A stretch of 64,000 nucleotides of DNA from Nereocystis luetkeana (Eukaryota > Sar > Phaeophyceae > Laminariales > Laminariaceae), in NCBI GenBank assembly GCA_031213475.1, contig JARUPZ010000014.1:310001-374000 (forward strand). The letters are read 5' to 3'. Of this stretch, positions 12,301 to 24,500 are shown one piece after another. Position numbers and translations under genes: made by a program. The notes under the pieces were generated by a model that saw only the letters and a list, made by a program, of their open reading frames with translations, made no database searches and had not been told where the DNA came from. Positions within the stretch are counted from its first letter, which is position 1; each line of letters begins with the position of its first letter.

Positions 12301-15300
12301 GTGACAGGCACCCCTCTCGCCGTGGTGGGCAAGGAGGACTCCGAGATCCACCACACCATCGCGGAGCTCATGATCCTCGCCAACAGCGCGGTTGCGGAAA
12401 AAATCGAGGGAGTTTTCCCGTCGTCGGCACTGGTGCGGATCCACGCCGCCCCCGACTCCTCCAGGCTCACCGCCTTCCAAGACGTGGCGGAAAAGGCTGG
12501 CGTCACGCGCGGCCAAAGCTCCAAACAGGACAAGGGAGGGGGCAAAGGTGGAGCATTTTGTTGAGATTCCTGCTTGTTTTTCGGTTGGTGGGAGGAGGGG
12601 GGGGGGCAGACCCTACGCATTTTGACGTTATTGTTGTTTTTTCTTTTTTCAAGTTTTTGTTTTTGTTTGCCGGTAGGTTAAGAGTTTGGGTGTGGCTGGG
12701 TTTTCTTCCGTGTACGTGTGGTGTCGACGGATGGCGCTTGACGCAAGCTTATCTGTGTTAGACCTATGCCAATGGTACAGCGAAGTTTCAATAAAAAGTT
12801 TGAATTTCAAAGATACCCGCCAAAAAAAATCAGAACACGCTTCCTATGGGCCACGTAAAAAAACAAAAAGTTCCTAACTTTTGGAAAAGCCCAAAAAAAT
12901 CAAATCTGGGGCCGATGTTGGGCCAACATCGGCTTGAGAAAAACTCAGGCCGATCTTTGGTTCGAAGCGGCGAGACTCCGAGTCCTCGACAGACATCGAT
13001 CAACAAAACCAACGATTGCGTCATGAATTATGAACGGAGTGCGCTCGTTAGGGGCTCCGACCCACCCTAGGGTCAACCGTCTTCACACCATGGCCGGTGT
13101 CATGTGGCGGGAGCTGACCAGGCGTATGATACAAAAGCGTTTGGCCGCTGGTTTGCACAAAACAGAAGACAAAGCTTCTCCATCCGTCTCGAATGGCAAA
13201 AAATAGACTTCTTTACAGCTTTGGGAGGATACCGTAGGACGCCGCCGGCAAGCTCTCGCCCCCTAGACCATGGATCCACCTGATATCTTCGAGGCCGTCA
13301 TCTATATTCGTAGGCCTTGCCAGATACCGAGCGGGTTGGCCGTGGGCTGAGTCTATGTCGAGATCGAGCGTCGATCGTCGCACGAGCTGGTTTCTATCAC
13401 CGTGTTGACAATTTGCAACCAGAAAAACACAAATTGCGCCGCCTGCAGCCGTTGGAAGAACAAAAAAGAAAAAATCAAAACATTTTTCTCTTTTTTTCCC
13501 ACAGCGGCGGTACGAGAAAATTTTCGGCTGTTTTTTTAAAGCGATATATTTGAAAAAAAACTTTTGAACTTCGCGTTTCCATTGGCATAGGTCTTCGCAT
13601 TATATTTATTTTTTCGTGCACGCAGACTGTCTACTGGTGACTCTTGGAAATACTTTAGTTGTTTGTTCTTTTTCGGTTGTTGCCTATGGCTAATTTTGTA
13701 CGTCTTCTTTCGTGTTTAGTTCGGTTTTTCTTCTTGCGCGTGGATTCCCAACTGAACCCCGACACGCGGCGAGTCAGAAGGCAGGCGTCGCGAGCCGAAA
13801 TCAAGGCGGGGGCGCCGTGTTTCTTGTTAATCTTGTTTTTTCTCCGTGTGCGTGGGTTATCAGGCCGACCCTACGCGCGGAGCCCCCAAACTCGGGGCAC
13901 AATCACGACTGGACAGTAGCGTCAAATACGCGTCGTTTTCTCGCTTCCATCTGCGACATGCTGTTGAACTATGGGCTTTGATAATCGTGCGTATCTATTT
14001 AAGTTGTTGCGCAGTGTGCAGTCGCTGTTATTCGCCCGCTATATATGCACCCGGTTTGGTTGAGATCCTTGTGCATTTAGTTGCTGTACAGCAGTCACTA
14101 TTATGCGCATGACGTGTGCGCGAATCTCGTTTTGCTTTAGGGGCCAGCGTGACGAGGCTCTGTCTCCATCGGGAGAGGTGCGGGTCCTAGACGCACATGA
14201 CGCCACCGACGAGCGCACTTTTGGTGCCGCTTGGGGAAATGAGAAGAAGGCTTTGACGCACTTGAGCTGTGCCGCCTCGCGCCCAGAGGAAGGTGTGAAA
14301 ATGGATTTCGATCACTCGTACATGTGCTGTTCAAGAAATTTGTAATCATAAATAATGTTTCGATTTCTCTATAAGGCAAGACTTGATCGCTTGTCGTGTC
14401 GCTCTTGGTGTTTTTCAGGGTTGTCCGAGAGCTTGGCGAGGGCGGAGAGCGGAAAGTTGAAGGGAGGGCAGGGAAACGCCGGGCTGCTGAAGTCGCTGGC
14501 CGTACGCGCCATGTCGGAGGCGCAATACGTGTCCACGGGGGCAGTGTCTCGACGCCAGGTTACTGGAAAAGGTAAAAAATAACCACTGCTTCTGCTGCTA
14601 TCGCTGCTGCTGCTGTGGTTGCTGCCGTTGCTGCTGTTGCTGCTGCTGGTATCATATGCAACCAAGATAACTTGAGCGAGATGCATGGTCAAATGGAGCT
14701 TACCCAGGCTCCGCTACGAGTACATATAATACGTGTCAAATGGAGCTAACGCAGGCTCCGCTACGAGTACATATAATACGTGTAATCTTCGATTTTTTTT
14801 GTGCCTCTTTGCAGCCGCCTATTGTAGCACTGAAATTTACGAGCGTTTAAAAAGAATTTCGTTTTGTTCTGCCGCCGTTCTTGGGCTATTCTTGTGCAGA
14901 CCTGGGAGGCGATCGCTTCGGGCACTTCGGGCTGGGCCTGTCCCACTACACGCACTTCACCAGTCCCATCAGGAGGTATGCCGACGTCGTCGTGCACCGC
15001 CTCCTACTCGCCTCTCTCGAAATTGAGTCGGAGAAGTTGCGGACACCACCGCACCAAATTATCCCGAGACTAGAAAGCGGGGACGTTTACATTACAGCCC
15101 CCCGGGGACATGACAACTCCCTCCCCGGATCCCTGGCGCCTTCGGTGATGGAGATGGAAGCAGCGGCGGTCGGTAAAGAGGAGTTTGAGGCGGCAGAAAG
15201 GCGTTCGAGGAGGGCGGGGGCCGGGGACGCTTCCTTTTCAACCAACCCCGACGGCACGCGCACATACAATAAGGCAAGCTGGTGTTTTCTTTGGCGCGTC

Positions 15301-18300
15301 CGTACTCGCCAGTAGTGTTGTCGACTTGGACCAGATTCAACTAAATGGTTGATAGTCTGATAGTCCACTCCTCACTCCTCGCCGTCTTTGTTCATTCCCC
15401 CGATATGTCAGACGGTGGGAGTTAGGGGTAGGGGAACATGCCATTCTTTACCCAACCCTTGTGCACGGGTCTCAAGCACCCCTTCCCTCGCCCCCCCTCG
15501 CGGCTCCGCTCCGCCCAGTTCGTCGCCTATCCCCTCTTGACCTAAAACACGTCTTTCTCCCGGCCCCCGTCCCCGAACAAAGAAGGTGGCCTCCCTACCG
15601 TCGCCGCCCTCGCGATGCCGCTTCGCCCACCCCGCCCCCTATCCGCTCCCGACCGAAAGCCCCCCCCCCCCCCCCCCCCCCCCCTCCTTATCTTCCCTCT
15701 CAAAGGCGGTTTCGGTACTACTCGTATCGTACATTTGACTGCCGCAGTCCGAAATTATCACTCAACCTCTACAAATCGCGTCCCCTATCCCCTCCCGACA
15801 GTACCCCCCCCCACCGGACGTGCTTCGTCCGGGCACTGTAATGATGCGGGGGTCTATGGTCATACGACTACGGCCATGCATGAGATCGAGTACCTCCCCC
15901 CGCCTCCTTCCGAAGGTCAATCGAAGCTGGCGTTCATTGCAAGTACGCATCACTGGCGCTTCTTGGTAGGATGCAGCTCACCCTTCATACCACAAGTGCT
16001 ACGATACGAGTAGCACTTCTTCGCCAACATGTTTATGACCTAGGAATTCTCAACATCGCTGATATATCATTCTCAACATAGCTATTTTTCGATAAACACT
16101 CGCGCCATGCCACGGTCCATCGGGTTACACGTTCAGTTCTATCGAGGTCGGGTTTAGGGTGCGGTATAGAGCTCCCACACTATAATCAAGTCAGAGGCCT
16201 CACAAAGTATCAGCTGCGCGTCTGTCGTAGCATGCATCTCACCCCAAGTGCGACCCGCCGAACACTTCACGGTTCGCTTCGCACTTGGTGTGTAGCAATG
16301 TCTGCCTGGTCGGTGGAAACCCGATGTGCTCCGCCGCGACGTTTCAAGGATGCGAGGGTCTATGGTCAGGCGACTACGGCCATGCATGACATGAGTGCAC
16401 CGCGCCCCCTCCCCAAATGTGGCCTCCCTGCCGTTGCAACCTATGGTAGCACGGTGCCGCTTTCCCCACCCCGTCCTGTGTCCGGACCAATAACACGCCT
16501 TACCCCTCCATCTCCACCCTATCCCTCGCCCGCTCTCCCCTCCTAAAGGTGGTCTCCTTACCGTCTCGACCTGACGCTGCTCCTACTGTCCGAGACTCGC
16601 AATCCACCTTCGCAAATCGCGTGACCGCACTTCCAGGGCCTGACGCCTTCCCCGAGCTAGCAACTCCTACACCTGGGGAAGATGGTGACGACTTCCTCGA
16701 TGCGCTGCTGGGCATGGACACGCTGGGAGTGACTGAAACCGTCAAATGGCCCGAAAAAGACGCCGGCGGCATAAGTGGTGGTGGAGGAGGTGTTGGTGGA
16801 GCTTCTGTTGGGGGAGCTGCTTCTGCTGGCGTTGCAGGCAGCAGGGAGAGAGGTCGGGGCGGCGGCGCAGGGAAAACAGAAGCTTGGGGCGCTGGTAGCC
16901 CTGCAGCATTCGGGGTCGAAGATAGCGGAGATTCGGTACTGGACGATCTCTTGGGGCTAGAGCTGGGCGTAACTCCCATCCCAGCGGTGGCACAGAGCGC
17001 CCTGAATTTCCCGGAGGGAAGCGGAAGACTTCTAGTAACAGCAGCTGTCGGCGGGGACGCAACCACCGTCGAAACGCCGACAGCCGCGGGAGTTTTCGGG
17101 GGAGCTTCCTCTGCAGTTCAGGATGAAACCGCACGGGACTTGCGAAGAGGGGGCGTCGAGACGAGGGATGGGGAGGTGGAGGCGGCGGTGTCGGTGCCCT
17201 CTCCGCCTTTTGATGGCGCCGAGCTCGGCAGGCTCTGCGCACACCTGAACGACCGGAACCGAAGGGCAAAGAGGTTGGCCCAGCGGTGCCAAGAAATGTT
17301 CCTCCGACTCTTCTTCAAGGTCGGTGGGGCACTTGTCGTGCTTTGGTTTTGGATGTATCTGGGTAATTTCCGTTTTGTGGTTTTGTTTTTTTTGTAATTG
17401 ATGGTTTTTGTATTTGTGTGTTAGACCAGCTACTATGGGAAATTATTTCTGAGCTCTCAGAACTGGGTTTTTAGGCCGAATTTACGCGTTTTACTCGGCG
17501 GGAAAGCCAAAAACACCGATAGACGCTTCAAAATGCTCCCCGTAGTTTTTTTCGAGCTTTCAGGAACAATTTCCCGTTTGTCCACAATCCTAGTTTAATG
17601 TCTGGAGTAGCCCATCAGTTTTCTATGGAGGGTCAGAAATAAGGCTGTTGGTCAGAACTGGGGCCAGAAATAATGGATCTTGGAGGATTTTTTATGAAAA
17701 CCCATGATGTCCTTAGAACTGGAAATATGGACGAACAGTCCAACTACGATTATGGGGAAACAGAAGAGTGCTCTAATAATAGAAACCTCTCGGAAAACTA
17801 CGGGGAGCATCCTGAGGAGTCTACCGGTGCTTTTGACAGTCCCGTCGACTAAATCGCCGGTTTTCGGCCAAAAACGCCAGTTCTGAGAGCGCTTCAAACA
17901 TTTCCCATAGTAGTTGGTCTTAGTTCAGTTCATTTTGTCTGTGTTTTTTGTGTTTGTTTTTTGGTGTATGTAGTCGTGCTCAAAACAAAAAGATGCTTGA
18001 TTTTGTTCTGTATGATACACACCCATAGTGTATTGTGGGTGTGTTGTTTTTACGTTATTTTCTAATTGCTTTTTTGTATTTTCGTGTGTTGGTTGGTTCG
18101 ACTGTTTTTCAAGTGTTTTTTTGCGAGTTCGCTATTTTCGTTTTTTCCGTGCTTACTTTTGCTTCCACCACCGTGCCCAAGGTCCTTGCCGACATTTTAG
18201 GGGCAGATGGAATCCTTTGGTCCGGGCGAGCTCAAAGATTAATGCATATAGAGGCCGGTCAGGTGGTAGTGTTTCTGCTGGGGTTTTTGTCGTTTACCGC

Positions 18301-18501
18301 TTGTGAACTTGGTCACGGACTCGACGCAATTACTTTACGAGAGGTGAGTGAATGCGTGCTGTTGCGCGTGGGGACGGGGTGGGTCGACGGGAGTGTCGGC
18401 GGCCGGGGGCAAGAACTTGGCTGCCTTCGCGACGAGCGATAGGCACCCTGGGGAGCGTGTGTCAAGCCTCAAGTGAGCGACAAATAGCGTCGTGGTTATG
18501 T

Positions 18502-18532
<31 letters not shown>

Positions 18533-21500
18533 TCTGCATTCCTTTTTCAGCTGTCCTGGCCGGGAGCATTTATCTAAAAATGGCCAGAAACGTGTTTTTT
18601 GCACTTGTTTACCGTGGTCACTGCGTCGTTGGTGGCAGTGTTACGGGCCAGTGTAGGTCGATGCAACGCCTCTGAAATCCCACAGGCGTCAGCTTCCAAA
18701 CCGTGCATTCAAAACAAAACCGTACCATCGTTGTTCTTGGTGCTACAGTACGGTACGGGACGCATCGGAGGGGCCGTTTCGAAAGCTAGCTGCTCATTAC
18801 ATGTCTGGCACCTAAATACGTGCAGGGTGGAGCTAACCCGCAGATTCGCCTTACAAGAATGCAGTACCAGAAGGTTTCAGGGGCCAGATAAACATTCACC
18901 CTCTTGTTTCCGGAGCTCCTACCCGAGGCCATGTTCGTTGGCGGTCCGCCCCCCTCTACCCCCCCCCGCCACGTACCCCCCACCCCTCAGCCCGAGCCTA
19001 ACTCCGCAACCCCCCCCCCCCCCCCCCCCCGAACCCCAACATATTTCTAATCGTTCTGGTGAACCCATCAGGACCACTCTGAGATAGTGCAGGGACTTGT
19101 ACTGAGCCTTCGGTCGAACGGATTCATCGCCTATGTCCCCGCCTTCGACGCCAAGGGTCCAGTTTACATCAGCGACATGGACGGCCAAATACAGGTACTA
19201 AGAAGAGCAATAAGTCGAGTAGTACGTCGAGTAGTAGCGTGAGTAGAAAGTAGTAATAGAGTAGTACATTCGGCCGAGATATTTGTGACCATTAACACAC
19301 TCCTCGACTGAGGAACTATGAAGGCACCCATTTCCTTTTTTTCAATTATATTTTCCATCCCATTCCTTTTCTTCGTCTTTCTTTTCTCTCCCCCTCCTGG
19401 TCGATACTCACACCCGGCGTCTCAAAGCAGGCTCTTCCCCCCCCGCCGGCCTACTACGGTTCGTGCCTTGCTTTTTTTGTCGCCGGAAAACCTCATTTTT
19501 TTCTCCCCTCGCCGACTGGCCTTGAATTGCGCATATATACCCACGCTAAGAAGGCGCTCTCAGCAGTTTATCCCTTTCTTTAGTTGCGTACTGTATACGT
19601 ATCTTCAAAGCCCCACCACGGTGGGACTCGAACTGAAGTACCGACTCTACAGTAGTAGCCTTGGAGGTTAGCCACCAGACCACCGGGGCGGCCAGCCAAT
19701 ATCGTTGGAATACAGTTTGTGTTTGACAGTATGTTATGTGTGCTGTTGGGGTTACTTTAATACTCGAAGTATTAATAGTTGGCCACCGCGTTGCCCATCG
19801 GGTTATGTTTTCATTCCATCTCAAAATAAGTTTATGTTGCTACTACGGTTGTGCTACTACTGTAGTGCAGATATCCAGGCGAATGCTGCTATTTTATGGT
19901 GCAGGTGTTGAGGCTAATGCGGGAATAACGCTCATGTGAGGAACGTCAGAAATAAACTGGTGCAACCCACACAATGCTGGCATCACTGGGGCTGTGGGTT
20001 GGCTGACTAATGCTGTAGCCACCGACGGTTGGAATGGTCGGCTGTCACTGTTGTGAGCTGGCTGGGTTTGGGTTGTTATATGCTAAGGGACCAGTCCTCA
20101 TCACAGCATGAACGGCGAAGTACGGGTATTGGGTATTGGTAGCGGTTAATCGGGCTCTCGCTTGGCTGGCTGTAAGTCGCCGACTGTGAATAGAATAGTT
20201 ATCTGTTGACGTATCACCTGTAGTCGGCTGGCGGTTTTCGACGCTAAGCGACCCGTCCACGCCGGCAGCGTGGATGACCAAGTGTGACTGCACCAGCTAC
20301 TCAACCGGGTGGGTGGCTTAACCGAGTACCAGTTGTAAGACTAGTTAGTAATAGTACTTGGGTATCACTGTGAGTTGGCTCACTACAAGTCGCCGACTAG
20401 CCCTACAAGGTCGCCGACTAAACAATTGCTGGCTATCGCTGTTATTTGACTGACCATAAGTCTCCGACTAGTTGTGAGGTGGTTATCACTGTGAGTTGGC
20501 TGACTATGTTATTCGATGCTGCGGGACCAGTCTGCGTCGGTGAAATGAACGGCCAAGTGCAGGTATTGAGGGCTGTAACTCGGCTGACTATAAGTTGTCG
20601 ACTAGGTATCAGTTGATTATCACTGTGAGTTGGCTGAGTATAAGTGGCCGACTAGTCATTTGGTGGCTATCACTGCTGTGAGTTGGCTAGCTACAACTTC
20701 GCCAACTAGTTATTAGTGGGCCATCATAAGTGCTGTAGTCAGTTGCGTGAGGTAGTTTCGCGGAGTGATTGCGTCTTTGTGTGTGACTAGCCTGTTCGTG
20801 GCTCGAAATGCCTTTATAACTTGAGAACGCTGAAGTAAGCTGATTGCCTTAGTGCACCACCAAACTAACAACTAGCCGGTGAATTGTTAGTTTGCCACCT
20901 CAAGTAACAGCCCTAGTATTTACAGTTTTGGGAGTCATGCTGCTGTAGCTACTCTAGCTATGTACCAGGTATACCGATATCACTAACGAACGGTGGGGTG
21001 TTGTCATACTACGTATTGGTTTATCGTGGGAGCGTGCAGCATAGCACACTCCATTCTGTCGTACGAGTGAGTCCTTGCATTGTGAGGTATGGCCTTGAAA
21101 GCACCATCCCCACGTACAGGTATTGAAAAACTGTAGTGCGCGCCGGGCGATTCCATGAGCCAGAATTTCAATCACTGGCATTTTTAATGAATACAATGAG
21201 ACTGCAGATATTGGACGGTTCATCAGCTGCTATATACGTAGCGCTGTGCGTTGACTGGACTTGACAGCGACTTGATAGTCATTAGCTGGGCGACGAAGCA
21301 AGCCAACTCACTGACTTGGTGTTTGCCGAACAAAATCACTCGCATGGAGGCATCATTATGAACGCGTCGATCAGATCCTATGACAAACAACTCCGCAAGT
21401 TACCGAACGCGACTAACTAGTTGCAGTACTGAGCCATTTATTATGGTAGTCAACCAATGCTAATAACTCACAGCCCTCCTACTGGATAGCTTGCCTAACC

Positions 21501-24500
21501 CTAAGTACCCCTTGACTGTACGTAGCTTGGCCCAATTGGTTCATGCTCGTGCGTCATTTTTCCACACATGGCACATCAAACAGATGAGGCCCGACATGAA
21601 TGATATACCTGGTAGGTCTTTCAGCGTACATACAGTAGTAGCGTAGCTCCCTGATGCAACATACGTATGCTCTGCATACTCTATCATGTTGCGGGGGGGA
21701 GCTGTATTATGTTGATGGTTTATCGCATGTTTGCTTGGGTTGGATCTGACAATCAAGTACCAGGCATACAGATCCTGGGTAACATTTCTGAACGGCAGAT
21801 ATAGGTTGTAGATGATCTGCAGTAGATAGACAGATAGATAGATCGTGATCTGTTCGGTGCGCGCGTTATTTGGATGCCATAGTTTCTTGCACAGGTACTC
21901 GGGCGTTCTCGAATGACGGTGCCGGGTTGAGGTTGGACGGAGTATCATGTGGTAAGGGTCGATGGAGTGATCCTCACCTTTGGACCGCATCTACGGTAGC
22001 TATTTCGTTCGTTGGAGCGTGAACTTTCGGCGACCTTGAGCAGTCGTTGGCCTGGCGCATCGGCCGCTTGGTAGTGGTAGTGTGTTGCGGCGTATCGAAC
22101 TGTTTGCGCGCAGTGTGTTGGGAGCCTCGGGGTCGTTGGTTTAGCCGTCCGATTGATTGCCACTGCTGCACTGGCTTTACCTATTAGCCTCGTCCTTCAT
22201 CTGATGGATGAGAGAGGTACCTGGTACTGGTAGTAAGCTATCGACACATCGGACGTATCATGATGTATCTATCTACAGATCAGATTTGTCATCTACAGAT
22301 GTACGATCTAGCTAGATAGTCTAGAACCTATACTGCCGTTGGGAGATGGTATGCGGGACCTGTGTAGAACAGATCCACCCCAGGAAATATGTATTCCGGG
22401 GGACCATAGTTAATAGGACCCAATATTGTTAGTAAAAATGCCTAAATATATACCATGGTAGGTTTTTTATGTATACCATAGGTTCCATTAACTATGGTCC
22501 CCCTTAATAGTAGGTAATGCGGGTTCTACCGCTCCCACCTGGCAACATGAGCTATATGTATCATACAGATCTTACAGATCAGGAATAAATACTTCCCTGA
22601 AGAAACTAGATCATGAACTGCGGGAATGATCTGTGCGATCCGTTAGATGATCCGTCCTATGTGTGATGGTGGGTTGATGGGTCGATGCTTCGAACGGCAA
22701 ACACGCGTGCAATAAATATCCCACACAAAAACGCTCACGGAGAAATGAATCCGTTGGCGCTCGCGCAAACAATGATCGCATGCTTACGAGCCTCGAGCAC
22801 GCCTGGCACTGAGTCGTTCGCTAAGAAGATGAAACAATAAGCGAGCACGCTGTTGTGGCAGGTGGACGGACCCAACGCTGCGTGGGCTACTGGAATTGAC
22901 GGCTGTGATATCAAAATTATTGTACTGGTTGACCGATTAAGTCACTTTGGTCTGTATCGACAAAAAAACGCAATCCGAGCTATATCAATACGCCAGACAG
23001 ATATTGAGGCGCAGAACGCCGTGAAACTACTGCACCCAACTGCTGGGTGCCACAGTAATACATAGTATACATACTAGTTAATACTATTACAAAGTACTCA
23101 GATCCCACAATGGACCCAAAAAACATGTAGCCCCCGGTATTGACACCATACTTGGACATGATTAATGCGTTCCTCCGTATCAGCTGCAACAACACGTGCA
23201 TGCCATAGCTGACAGCGAATACATAGTCCGTCCAAACTATTATACTGCTTGTATTATTAATCAACTACAGCTGTATTGACTTAGCTAACTGAAGAGCAAT
23301 CGTTGGTTTATATTCAGCCAACTCGCAGCCCCTTAAAATGACCCTGTCGCGGCTGTTGCGGCAGGTGGACCCAAGCCTTTTAGGGCTCCCTCCTACCGCC
23401 GGCGAAGCACCTTCAAAGGGATTCGCGGCCCTCCCAGCGTGCAGGAGCATCCCCGGCGCAAGCGTGTCGCTAGTGTCAAGACCGGCAACGCTTATCGCGA
23501 AAAACGCCCCGGGCACTGAAAACCCAGCAGGAGGGGGCGTAGAAGAGGTGCTGGAGGTCAGGCCGCCCCTCGGGAGCAGGGGGAAGACCCTGGGGCTGCG
23601 AGTGCTGGATCCCATCAGCCTAAGGGTGAGATGCGAAGCGGCAAAAGAACGGTAGCATGTGCTTGCTGCACTTCGGTAGTACTTGTACCGTATGATATTC
23701 GGTTCTACTGTAGATAGGGTGGCGTGTGCCTACATTAGTGATTTCCGTGTACGAGTGCTCGGCTCTTGTAAAAAACAATTAGGGTAACATGCGCCCATTA
23801 AAACACTTGTTTTTTGTGTTGAGGGGAGCGTGTAGCTACTGTGTTGTATTGCTCGTGTTTTGGTCCATTTTTAGGATGTATCTACCCACTGCAATCGTTT
23901 TTTTTTTCGTTTTTTTGTCCTTGGTTTGCCGTGGTATGGACGACGATCGTCATGAGGCTGCGCCCTGTTGATGTCGTCGTTCTGGCCTTGGCTCATTGCC
24001 GTCGGTAAGGGAATAAAGTGCTGCAAGCTTGTCGCGATAAAGTTGCCAGACACGCACCGTGGTGGGGAGGAGGGAGAAGAACCTTCCATGTGACCCTACT
24101 AATATTACGGGGGAACATAGTTAATAGGACGTATGGTGTACATAAATACCTGTATATTTAACCATTTTTACCAACAATATTTGGTCCTATTAACTATGTT
24201 CCCCCGTAATAGTAAGATATCTGAGTTTCCACCAGGAGGGAGCAGGAGCAAGAAGAGCGAAGATAATACATTGAGATGAACGAAAATACACTAAAAACAA
24301 TACGATAGACCGTCATCGCAAAAAACAGGCTCTTCAAAGTCTGGAGTGGAAGAATGCCTCAGGACAAACACGAAATTCGAATAGGGTTGGCATCTTGTCT
24401 CGGTTATGTGGATGGTTTAGCCTTTTCTCACCGCGTAAAAATGGCCCAATTCACATTCCAGGTGGTTTGTTCCCAAACCATGTTTGCAGTTTGGGAGGAG

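Noticed and set aside
11853-12620. Long open frames on both strands (up to ~218 codons) over 11.9-12.6 kb
   Set aside because: Produced by a 15 bp repeat, which keeps frames open; only 12308-12547 (+) has conserved DIS3 coding.
14139-14230. Possible extra DIS3 exon after gctttag
   Set aside because: Exon 11 to exon 12 already joins in phase and matches the family without an insert.
16500-17269. Long Pro/Ser-rich minus-strand frames opposite DIS3 exon 14
   Set aside because: Antisense shadow of the GC-rich exon; the plus frame carries the conserved RNB helix.
21541-21990. 149-codon minus frame in the long DIS3 intron
   Set aside because: No family features and overlaps repeat sequence.
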